From Pseudeuparius sepicola (Eukaryota > Arthropoda > Insecta > Coleoptera > Anthribidae), in contig OY987304.1 in assembly GCA_963920635.1 (NCBI GenBank), forward strand, positions 29,760,365 to 29,824,364: 64,000 nucleotides of DNA, given 5' to 3'. A program made the translations under genes and the position numbers. Position 1 is the stretch's first letter. Every line of letters starts with the position of its first letter. This document shows positions 54,748 to 64,000 of this stretch, in pieces. Under the pieces are notes generated by a model. That model did not search any database and was not told the origin of the DNA. It saw nothing but the letters and a program-made list of their open reading frames with translations.

Positions 54748-55975
54748 CATTGACGATAACTCACGTTAAAAAACTTACTTTCTAGATTTAATTTTTATTT
54801 TTCATTAAATATTTAAAACCTTAAACTACTGTTAAAAGCACACGCAAAAACCTATTTAGGAGGTAACCATCCCTCCATGTACCGACTCCCTATGTTTTTG
54901 TTTTTATTTCTTGTTATGAATATTTGGGGAACAAGGCGCAAGTGTGTCGACCTCAATAAACTAATTTATAAAACGGAAAGGGCATAGAGGCGCTCTATCA
55001 AGTTAGCGATGCAAAAAATTCACGGGGTTATATCCCAGAAAAAAGACGAATCAGAAGTGGCACTTGGCTAATTTAAGAGGGCAGAGGGGTATTTTTATGA
55101 GGTGGTGGGGACGCAGAGTATTTCTAGGCCGCCAGATCCTAAGAAAAGTTAAAACATATCAACATATTTTTCACTATCATTTATTCATTGTGGGTAGGTA
55201 TACCAATAAAATAAATATGAAAGCAATCAATATTATCTAATGTGTGCCAGGTAGTAAAATTATAATGTTTTACGAACCATTTATTCTATTTTTCTGACCC
55301 CAGAAAACCCACAACCTGACCCCTGTTTTCTGGGACTTGATTATGAAAGCGGAATGCTTGACAACGGCGCGGCGCGGCACCACAGATTCCGTTCTTGCCG
55401 TACTGCCAGATCGTCTAGTCGGGAGCCGTTAACCAAGGCAACCCACAAAAATATAATGCAAATTTAATTCTTTAAAACTTAGTATAAAATAAAATCGATG
55501 ATAATTTACTTATAAAAATGTTAGTCCTTGATAGTATTTTGGTTGATATTAAATTGAAGGCGATAAAAATGGCTAAATGAATTTAAGGAAATTGTCAGGC
55601 ATAAAAGCTGACGAAGTCCGGCAACGTCATTCGTGGCCTGCGGCTGGCGCGCCACCTAACGCCAGACAGCGTCAGCATGCTCAATTGAGGTTAAACCCCT
55701 TATAAAACATAAACAATAAAACGAAAAACGATTAACAATTTCGAAGTAAAAAAGCCCAGTATTATTATCATGACTGTGATAAAAGTAGCCAAAACAGGGA
55801 CTAGACAAGGTGTACAATATGTATTCAGCTCAACTTGAAGATCAGTTGCGACACTACGATTAGTATCGTCAGTATCAGTACTGCTTGTGTTGTTACTTCG
55901 AATACTTCATTGCTGTATTTACACTAGTGCATTGTGCCTCAGAAAACCCACTTTGTGCTTAGGTTTTGTAACGAA
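54748..55975. other. 5' flank of the P-element-like gene
   Basis: Contains CCCAGAAAAAAGACGAATCA through CACTTGG at 55034-55067, matched in inverted orientation at 60989-61023, and copies of CCAGAAAACCCACAA at about 55303 and 56180, with a partial one at 55940. GC-rich patches at 55.36-55.43 and 55.61-55.68 kb have no known identity. Confidence 0.4.
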
Positions 55976-58900
55976 ATGGCCCCGCAATATTGCTGTGTTC
56001 GTGGATGTTCTAACAACACGATGAATGTTGGGATAAGTTTTTTCAAAATACCTGGTGATGAAAACAGGTAGGTACCTATGTGTAGTTTGTCCCTACCTTG
56101 TTACCACAATATTATATCCTTATTATAAATTTTATGTCCTACGTACTACCCCTTTTACTGGGGTATTACCTACCCCAGAAAACCCACAAATGGTTTCCTA
56201 CTGATAATACCTACCTAACTGTTGTTTTTAATTTTTTTCCAGGTGTTATGCATGGATGAGAAAGTGTGGAAGGCAGAATTTGTTAGAAAAAACACCCACA
56301 CAGCTTTTTATTAATTATAAAGTTTATTCAATGCACTTTGAAAATAGTATGTTTGCAAACCAGTCGAAGTCTTGGCTAAAGAAAACAGCAATACCAACTG
56401 TATTCTCATCATGTAAGTACCTTCATTGGTAATTATGGAAATTAGTGTATGCACCGCCCGATTTTCTTGAAATTTTGGCTACCCCCCTATTTTCGAGGGC
56501 CCTGAACACGAATCTGACCTCGGTGTTTTGAGGTCGGACATAGTTTCCGAGAAAGTGAATTTTCAAATTTCCTTTTGACACCCCACTTTCACGGCGATAT
56601 TTATGGTTATAATCCGGATAAATTTTTAGTGTACGCAGCTCAAATTGATCACCACCCTATTGTGCGCCTTCTGCAACATCGAAACTTCGCGAAAACCTGC
56701 GGAAAGACCGAAATTTTGAAAGATTTATGCCGTGTTTAGGTACGTCCGGCCCGGCCGCTGTTTTCGTAAAGTTTCGATGTTGCAGAAGGTGCAAAATAGG
56801 GTGGTGATCAGTTTGAGCTAAATTCATCTCGATTATAACCAAATATCATCGTGAAAAAGTGGGGTGTCAAAAGGAAATTTGAAAATTCACTTTCTCGGAA
56901 ACTATGTCCGACCTCAAAACACCGAGGTACATTCGTATTCAGGGACCTCGAAAATAGGGGGGTAGCCAAAATTTCAAGAAAATCGGGCGGTGCATACACT
57001 AATTTTCATAATTACCCCTTCATTATTAGATAATAATATGTATTTTTTGCTGATACATTTAATTTTGCTGCATTTAATTTTTTTACTAGGTTATATCGAT
57101 GAGGCTTCTTCACAGAGTCCTTCTGTGTCTGTATGCAGCAATTTGACTTTGTTAGAACCTCAACGAGAACTTGATCAACCGGTCTCGATCGCTCAACCTT
57201 TGGATCAACCAAGTACACCCCATCTGTCACAGTCACCTATAGGCGATCTCCACAGCACAAACTTTTATTATAGTATACACACCCAAACTTATATGGCATC
57301 ACGCATTATTTGCGATAATTTTTTTTGTCAAAAAAATTATGTCATGGAAAGTCAAAAGTGTTTACTAACAAAAACAGTTAAATGTGAAAAACCCGACAAT
57401 ATAAATTGTAATAAATATTAAGCGATCCCATATTATAAGTTTGGGGGTGTGTATATTGTAATTTTTTGTATTACTTATTATGTTATTGAATAATTCTATT
57501 TTTAGATGCTAGTCAACAAACTCCTCTTAGTTTGAGTGCACATAGTCCGAGAAAGCATTCATTAAAGTTACAAATAAAAAAACTCCAAACAAAGTTTAAT
57601 CCGAAGTTGGAGCAAGCTGCCGACACTGAAATAAATGACGAACAATTTCTTGCCATTTGTGAGAAAAAACTGTCTGCTTCAATGCTACTATCTGTAAGGC
57701 ATTATTTAGAAAATTCCAAAAAAGATCCACAGGGATATCGTTACTCGTCAGATATGAAACAATTTTCCTTAACAATTTATTTTCTAAGCCCAAATGCTTA
57801 TAGATTTTTAATGAAACCACTTTATTTGCTATCTAAAAGCACTCTTCAAAGAATAACTAGCAAATGGCATATAGCTGCAGGTCTTAACAGTTTCATTTTT
57901 GAGGTTATTAAATCAAAAGCTACAAATTTAGAGGGTTCTTCAAAACAGTGCATTCTTTGTATTGACGAAATGTCATTAATTTTTTTTTTATTTTACAATA
58001 GATCTTCCGATACCATTGTTGGCTTTCATAATACATTGAAGGAAAAAAGATATGCTCCTGCTAAATATGTTTTAGCAATTATGTCTAGAGCAATATTTGC
58101 TAAGTGGAAGCAACCAGTTGCTTATTTCTTTATTGATACTTGTTCAGGGGAGGAATTAAAATTTATTATTTTTGAAGCAATAAGGAAACTTAAATCTGTA
58201 GGATTACTAGTAAGTGCGTTAGTGTCTGATCAAGGATCAAATTTTGTACAATTTTCAAAATCAGTTGGTATCTCTCCAAACTCTTCACATTTTTATGTCG
58301 ATAACGAAAAAATATTTTATATTTTTGATGTGCCGCATCTCTTAAAATCAACACGAAATAATTTTTTCAATTACACATTCGAAACCTCTGAAGGATGTAC
58401 AAATAAAACGTATATTGACCAAATTTATAATAAACAAAAACATAAGCCTTTGGCTCTTCGGCTGTGTCCAAAATTAACAGATGAACACATTAATCCGAGT
58501 CCTTTTAAAAAACTGAAGGTTAGTTTAGCCGTCCAAGTTTTCAGCGCAACGGTAGCTGCGGCACTTAATTCCTTTATTGAATTCGGACAATTCCCCCCTT
58601 CGGCAAACGCTACAGTGTCATTTGTAGAAAAAATTGATAAGTTATTTGATATCTTAAATTCCTCAAAAATATCAGGCAGTAAGAAAAATACAATAGACCT
58701 TTCAAAGGAGCAGATTACCAAGTCGATTTTTTAAAGGAAATGTTTACATATTTTGAGAATATTAAAATTTTAAAACAAAATATAGAGGTTACCAATAAAC
58801 TTAAATTTTTGAAAGGGTGGCAAATCACAATAAATTCATTTTTAGGTCTTTGGGAAAAATTTCATTGTTTAGAGTTTAGTTCCTTATACACTCGACGCTT

Positions 58901-59589
58901 AAATCAAGATTGTCTCGAAAATTTTTTCGGCACTATTAGGCAGCAAGGGGGAAATTGCTTGAATCCAACCCCCATCCAATGCGAAAGGGCTTTCAAAAAA
59001 TTATTTTGTTTAAATTATTTCCAACACGCGGATGGGGCTAATTGTATTGAGGATTTTGATTCATTATTGTCATATGTAACCACCGAACATACACAAATTT
59101 ACAACAAAGTTGTTGTGGGAAATGCAAGATCTATTTTTTCTGATTTAAGTGCGGTGGCACCAGATTATATTGATTTCGAACTACATTAATCAAAATTCAT
59201 GTGAAGTTTGTATTAAATATTGTAAACGTCATACATTAGGGGATACTGATTTGTTTACTTATTTTAAAGCATACAAATCAAGTGGTAACGAAACCTTTGG
59301 ACATTTATTTTCACCTCCTGATAATTTCCTCAATTATATTGAAACTCTCGAAGTTAATTTTTGTACCCTGTTTCCAAAGTTTGCTTTAGAAGAAAATGTT
59401 GGTGTGAAATTAAAAAATGAGCTGCAAAACATTTCATATCAACATCCATGCCCTAGTTTTAATCATGCCTATTTATTATCCCTTTATGTAAGATTTAGAA
59501 TCTATTCTTCTTTAAAATTTTTAAATCGTGATATTGTTTATAATAAAACTAATAAAAATTATAAACTTCGAAATTTACAACATTTATAA
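55976..59589 (+). pseudogene. P-element/THAP9-like transposase gene, decayed
   Basis: Exons inferred from GT-AG sites: 55976-56067, 56243-56412, 57090-~57407, 57506-59589. Exons 1-2 encode a THAP zinc finger (MAPQYCCVRGCSNNTMNV, then KVYSMHFENSMF and AIPTVFSS). The third zinc ligand, normally CxxH, is Tyr here. Exon 4 encodes the catalytic body. From 57532, Asp 145 (CIDEMSL), Asp 233 (LVSDQGSNF) and the FDVPHLLKSTRNNF block at 262-275 are visible, then CLENFFGTIRQQGGNCLNP, a P/THAP9 hallmark. A frameshift near 58700 and another near 59170 split the C-terminus. The end (NSCEVCIKYCKRHTL ... YVRFRIYSSLKFLN) is intact. P transposases cut at 8-bp targets and use GTP. The broken frames and lost zinc ligand make activity unlikely. 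Confidence 0.85.
56430..57018. mobile_element. Foldback element in intron 2 of the P-like gene
   Basis: A palindrome with ~290-bp arms. GGTAATTATGGAAATTAGTG at the left mirrors CACTAATTTTCATAATTACC at the right, with GCACCGCCCGATTTTCTTG and AACTATGTCCGACCTCAAAA among the paired segments. The centre holds GCGCCTTCTGCAACATCGAA and its inverse ~130 bp apart. It lies wholly within the intron, so the splice sites are undisturbed. Confidence 0.85.
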
Positions 59590-59875
59590 GTGCTGTAGGG
59601 GTCATTATTTTTAAAAATTAGGCTAAGTTGATAATGTATGTATAAACATGTAGTTATACCTGTAGTGTGCATGTGCATAATATGTACGGAAGTAGTTTAT
59701 AATATCTTTTGTATTTATAGGTATTATATTATACATGTGCTATTGTTTTTGAATTTTTTATACATTTTAGTAATAAACATTTTTGATAAATAACGTTTTT
59801 TTACTACCAGTGATACGAAGGTCAAACAATTTTGCAAATAATAATTGTTATGGATCTACATTGTGTCCCGTTTTT
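59590..59875. other. 3' flank of P-like gene
   Basis: Probable 3' UTR with AATAAA at 59772-59777. Nothing else recognised. Confidence 0.45.
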
Positions 59876-60501
59876 CATGTTAACACCCCTGAAAATCTAA
59901 GTAGGCTGAAAGAATTGAACGGAGCAATTTTTTTATAGATATGTCCCTGAAAGGTCATCATTTGCGAAGTATTGGTTTGGCATTGCCGCGAAAGCCTGGC
60001 CTACTGCGATTTTTTAAAGAGGTGCGTTTTTCGAAAAACCATATTAGGCATTTTTTTATTTAAAATCTGACACCACAGCGTTAATCAGGACACACCGAAA
60101 CCCCCATATACCAAATTTGAACAAAAAATATACAGGGAGTTCCATTCTGTAGGGTGTCAAAGTTGATCAAAATAGGAATTTTAAAGACATCTGGCGAGTC
60201 AAGGGTGCGATGGAATCCCTTCAAAACAGTTGCATGGTCAAAAGGACCCAAATTTGGTATATGGGGGTTTCGGTGTGTCCTGATTAACGCTGTTGTGTCA
60301 GATTTTAAATAAAAAAATGCCTAATATGGTTTTTTGAAAAACGCACCCCTTTAAAAAATCGCAGTAGGCCAGGCTTTCGCGGCAATGCCAAACCAATACT
60401 TCGCAAATGATGACCTTTCAGGGACATATCTATAATATCTATAAAAAAATTGCCCCGTTAAATTCCTTCAGCCTACTTAGATTTTCAGGGGTGTTAACAT
60501 G
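59876..60501. mobile_element. 626-bp foldback element
   Basis: The left edge CATGTTAACACCCCTGAAAA mirrors the right edge TTTTCAGGGGTGTTAACATG. Arms of ~240 bp include CAATGCCAAACCAATACTTC against its inverse and GGACACACCGAAACCCCCAT against its inverse. A half copy lies at 5277-5442. Non-coding. Confidence 0.88.
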
Positions 60502-62480
60502 CACTGTATATAAAAAAATAAATTAAGTTCATTGCCAAGCTATGAGTTTTGACGCAAGTCGATTGAAATATTGTAATATTTCAACCACCCAAGTAGAATA
60601 GTTCACTTGAACCTAAATCATAGTTGTTTCTAATTAATATAGGTAAGTATAAAATAATAAAGAGGAAATATTGTGAAATTTCCATGTACAATAAATAAAA
60701 TGTATTTTTCTCATTAGTAAAATATTAATATTTATATATTTTTTTCATTAGTAAAATACCTACTTAAAATCACTTCTGGAGATTCAAATTTAACTAGATC
60801 TAATCCCAGAAAAAAACTTGACTATTCTAAAAATTAATTTTGCTATATAAAACACAAAAACGCAATGGGCAAGTTATACTCTGTCCAAACTACGGTGGGC
60901 GTGGCGAATGCGCAGATGTCAACGGGGGAGAGTTCATTTCCTATGCGCGAGAGGGGAAATTGAAACCGCGACATCAAAGGCGCCGACACCAAGTGCCACT
61001 TCTGATTCGTCTTTTTTCTGGGGTCATATTCGTTGTGACTTGTGACAGGTTCGTTACAATTTAGATGTGTGTTGGAAATGTATCCCTTCTAAAATATTTT
61101 TCCAATGCAGTTCGAAACGGCTGATTGCGAAGCCAGAAATGGCCTTCTCATCTCCGGAAATAATTACCACAAGCACGGAGAGAAAGGGCGGCCGGCTAAT
61201 AAATTTTCGATGGACAGTAAAAGCCGAGTGCCGAGCCTGACTTATGTGCCCTTTGCTTTTATCGGGTCATTAACCTAGTAGTAACGATAATTTCCATGAC
61301 ACAAAGTCAGGCCTTTCCACATACGTTTTTTTATGACGATGTTATAATATCAATGGCACAATGCGGTGTGGGAAGCAACATACAGGGTGATTTAATTAAT
61401 GGCTTAATACCTCAGTAACGAAATGAGATATTTTAGATCCGCAAAAAAACGCATATAGAGCTAATCGAAGACTATCCCTAAGCTCAAATTGAATTTTTCT
61501 ATTTCAAATTGTAGATGGCGTTGCGGTCGAAATAAATTTTCCCTTCGCAGTGACCTTGAAAAGTGATGCATCCGAATTGTCCTTCAATTTGAAGCAAATT
61601 ATGTCGAAATAAGTTGTAATAAGTTGTTTAGTTATCGCCTTTTCTATTTGTCAGTGCATGCATATTATGGAAAATCTGTAGCAGTCAATCCTAAGATTAT
61701 TCCCAATACCTAGGTACTTAAAACGAGAAACTAATTTTCTGATGAGTTCTTACAACTATCAGTTGTTTTGTAATTTTAAATGTACAGAGTGTTCCAAGGA
61801 AGAATCCCACCCTCTAACTCTTTATGGTTTTGAGGTTATTATGAACAGTTTCTTATGACCCATGCTATGAATACACATAGGGCATTTCTTAAAAGCGGAG
61901 CAAACAAAACTTGTTGTTAGTTTAGGTGTTAGGTCTCGTTTCAGATATTACTGAAATTCAGACTTTTATTGAAAAAAAACGCGGGTTACAGCATTTCGAC
62001 TTAGACTACATACAAATCTATCTAGTCAATTTAAAAAAATACATAACTCATTAAAGCTAAATAATTAAATGGTTAATCATCAATCAACGTGTTTTGACTT
62101 AGGCTACAAGTTAGCAAGTGGCCAGTAGTGTGTTTCGGTATGCTATCAATACAAAAAATAAACAGATATGCTACAGGTTTTCTTATACGGATTCGGAAAT
62201 ACATGGTGACAATAGTAAATTTACTAAATTTAAACAACTTTAAATAAATTCAAATTTAAACATTTAAAAAAAAAACAATTGGTGTCGGTGAGATACAAAA
62301 TTCCTTTGTATATACATACATAATTATTAGGAATGGAAAAAATCAGAAAAAAACATTCTAAGTAATAAGATTATTATAAAATGTGAGAGAATTTCTCTAT
62401 CTGTTCTAAAATTTACATTATTCTGTTGTGTTTTTATGTGTATCATTTCAACAGTATTTTTTTTTATTGGTTATCCCCTT
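60502..62480. other. No gene recognised; contains mariner-end-like sequence
   Basis: TACAGGGTGATTTAATTAAT at 61381 resembles the ends of the TACAGGGTG group; its partner end was not found. 60.86-61.05 and 61.1-61.25 kb are GC-richer without a recognised product. Confidence 0.4.
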
Positions 62481-62489
62481 TACATAAAT

Positions 62490-63425
62490 ATATGACAACA
62501 GGATTGTTAAAGTCGAAGTTATGGAAATTATCTAATGTGTGTTTACAAAGGCCGGTTGAATTTAAATTTTTAGTCTTTTACATCATATTGGTGTTTATAA
62601 ATTCTTTTATGGGGGCATGGAGGTATTGTTTTGTTTGGCCGATATAGGAGGCATGCCAATTTAAGCAGTTAATTTTATAAATAAGATTTATTAGTTTATT
62701 AGTGTAAATTTTTGGTTTTAAATTTGTAAAAAACATTTTGTTTTTCAGGTGCTACAGCAAAATTAAATTCTTTGAAAATGTTTGCATTCGGTTCAGACAC
62801 ACCCTTTTATACGGCATAGAGAAATATTTTTTGCTGTTAATATTATCGGCAGAAATTTTATTGTTATTATCAATTTTATGAAATCGTTTTTTAATTATAG
62901 GATTGAAAAACGATTTGGGATAACAATTTTTTGAAAGTACTAGTTTGATTTTATTTAAATTTGTTGGTCTATGTTTTTCATGTGATAGGATAATGACACG
63001 ATCCGTGAAACAGTTAACAACACTTTTTTACATGTATTAGGAACATTAGATTGGAAATTCATGTATCTTTCTCACCAAATATTTTTATTATACCAGTTTG
63101 TAAATATGTTACCATTGTTATTATATTTTATAGTAATATCTACAAAGTTTGAACATTGATTAGTTTCTTCTTTAATAGAGAATTGTATACGTGGGTGGAA
63201 ACTATTGAATGCAGAATGAATGTTTTTAATTTCGTTTCTATCAACACAAATGATGCAATCGTCAACATATCTTTTACAGAAGAATAGTTTCTTATTAAAT
63301 TTATTTCAAACTTGTGATTCTAATTCATTCATTACTAGATTAGCAACAGTAGATGAAAGAGGTGACCCCATTGCCGTTCCAAAAATTTGAGAGTAAAAAT
63401 CATTGTTAAATTGACAAAAAACTTC
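62490..63425 (-). pseudogene. Penelope-like element: RT C-terminus and GIY-YIG remnant
   Basis: Minus strand from 63425 downward: FGTAMGSPLSSTVANLVMN (RT motif B), RYVDDCIICVDRNEI (motif C; Asp pair encoded at 63258-63269), then FHPRIQFSIKEETN and FVDITIKYNNNGNIFTNWY. Near 62.65 kb INCLNWHASYIGQTKQYL is the YIG half of the GIY-YIG nuclease, followed by STGLCKHTLDNFHNFDFNNP. At least six stops or shifts lie between. The RT N-terminus is missing: the element is replaced at ~63.43 kb by a different family. Same superfamily as the remnant at 0.4-2.2 kb but a different subfamily by sequence. Confidence 0.85.
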
Positions 63426-63990
63426 TCAAGAATGGAAAGTGGAAGATTATCCAAATCTCACACAGATTAAAATTCCCCTCACGCTGCGATCTTACAAAAA
63501 TGAGGCTCGCTGCTTTTCTTCACGAAACCTTGGTTTCAGCATCGTGTGGTCCTTCAGTGAGTAAGAAAACTTCCTCCTGCAGTTTTTCCAAAGCCAATGC
63601 TGCCACTTGGTAAAAATATCTTGTTCTAGTCACATGCGAGGCCGAAAGGAAAGAGTTAGTTGTGACTGATGAAGCAATACCAGCTTCATCCAATGCGCAA
63701 GTCCATCCTGATCCCTGTAAGTAGTCACCAAACGTTTTCCACATCGCCATCTCAATATACAAGCCACCCATCATTACTATGAACGTTTTCTCTCCATGAG
63801 TATGAGGCCACTTCCAATGTGTGAACTTTGCTAGGGCATCCAAAAGTGCATCGCATCAACTGCCAAAAGGATACCTGTCCAGAGTTTAGGTATTCTATGG
63901 CCCAATGCACGACATTCATCCCATGGTTCATCATGGGGGCCATAGCTGCCTTATCATAGAAAAGGGGCAATGTCTGACTAAGGCTAGTTT
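63426..63990 (-). pseudogene. Fragment of an unassigned repetitive gene family
   Basis: The minus strand encodes PLFYDKAAMAPMMNHGMNVV ... IEYLNSGQV, then after a one-base frameshift at ~63850 ALAKFTHWKWPHTHGEKTFI, MMGGLYIEMAMWKTFGDYLQ, GSGWTCALDEAGIASS and SHVTRTRYFYQVAALALEKL. A further shift leads to VRSQREGNFNLCEI near 63.45 kb. I recall this sequence type as a multicopy 'uncharacterized protein' family in cnidarians and insects, probably carried by a transposon, but I do not know its name. The conserved MGGLHIEMA block suggests an enzyme fold. Truncated by the window edge on its N-terminal side and by the PLE on the other. Confidence 0.6.
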
Positions 63991-64000
63991 GATGATTTTC

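Overview
This is an AT-rich stretch of an arthropod nuclear genome, most likely insect. The evidence is the resident elements: an R4/Dong-clade retrotransposon, an errantivirus-like gag, mariner copies with DD41D-like spacing, P-element/THAP genes, Penelope-like elements, spliceosomal introns, and many TA-flanked palindromes ending in TACAGGGTG. I cannot name the order or species. I found no host gene I would defend: nearly every recognisable coding stretch belongs to a mobile element, and most are broken.

Layout. 0.4-2.2 kb: Penelope-like remnants (minus strand) split by a hairpin element. 9.59-11.30 kb: a hAT element with matching ends and an exact 8-bp target duplication, itself invaded by a tRNA-derived sequence and a hairpin element. 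13.8-14.3 kb: mariner fragment. 15.0-15.8 and 21.05-22.3 kb: large foldback elements. 16.27-20.57 kb: an almost intact Dong-type non-LTR element lodged between two (TAA)n tracts, with 68-bp tandem repeats in its 5' region and one stop codon in an otherwise open 3.67-kb frame. 22.5 and 26.5-27.5 kb: more mariner. 29.4-29.9 kb: MULE fragment. 30-32.9 kb: LTR-element pieces, with a gag interrupted by a ~255-bp tandem array. 33.1-36.7 kb: a four-exon gene for a DUF7869-like DDE protein, probably an autonomous DNA transposon. 37.3-38.2 kb: a long 5-bp microsatellite. 38.4-39.6 kb: hairpin elements. 39.7-41.15 kb: FLYWCH-MULE pseudogene. 43.58-44.07 kb: a 490-bp mini-element with an 8-bp duplication that carries only THAP-domain exons. 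45 kb: hAT-like fragment. 46.4-46.84 kb: LTR fragment. 48.68-49.22 kb: near-perfect palindrome. 47.6, 49.7-51.2 and 54.4-54.75 kb: non-LTR pieces. 51.8-52.1 kb: mariner. 55.98-59.59 kb: a P-element-like transposase gene with a THAP domain and a foldback element in an intron. 59.88-60.50 kb: foldback whose half-copy sits at 5.3 kb. 62.5-63.43 kb: second Penelope-like element. 63.43-64 kb: fragment of an unassigned repetitive gene family.

The genes do not form a pathway. The window is a nested graveyard of transposons, and the order of insertion can be read in several places. The most informative objects are the TAA-targeted Dong copy, the DUF7869-like transposon, the THAP-only mini P element and the abundance of long palindromes (at least nine).
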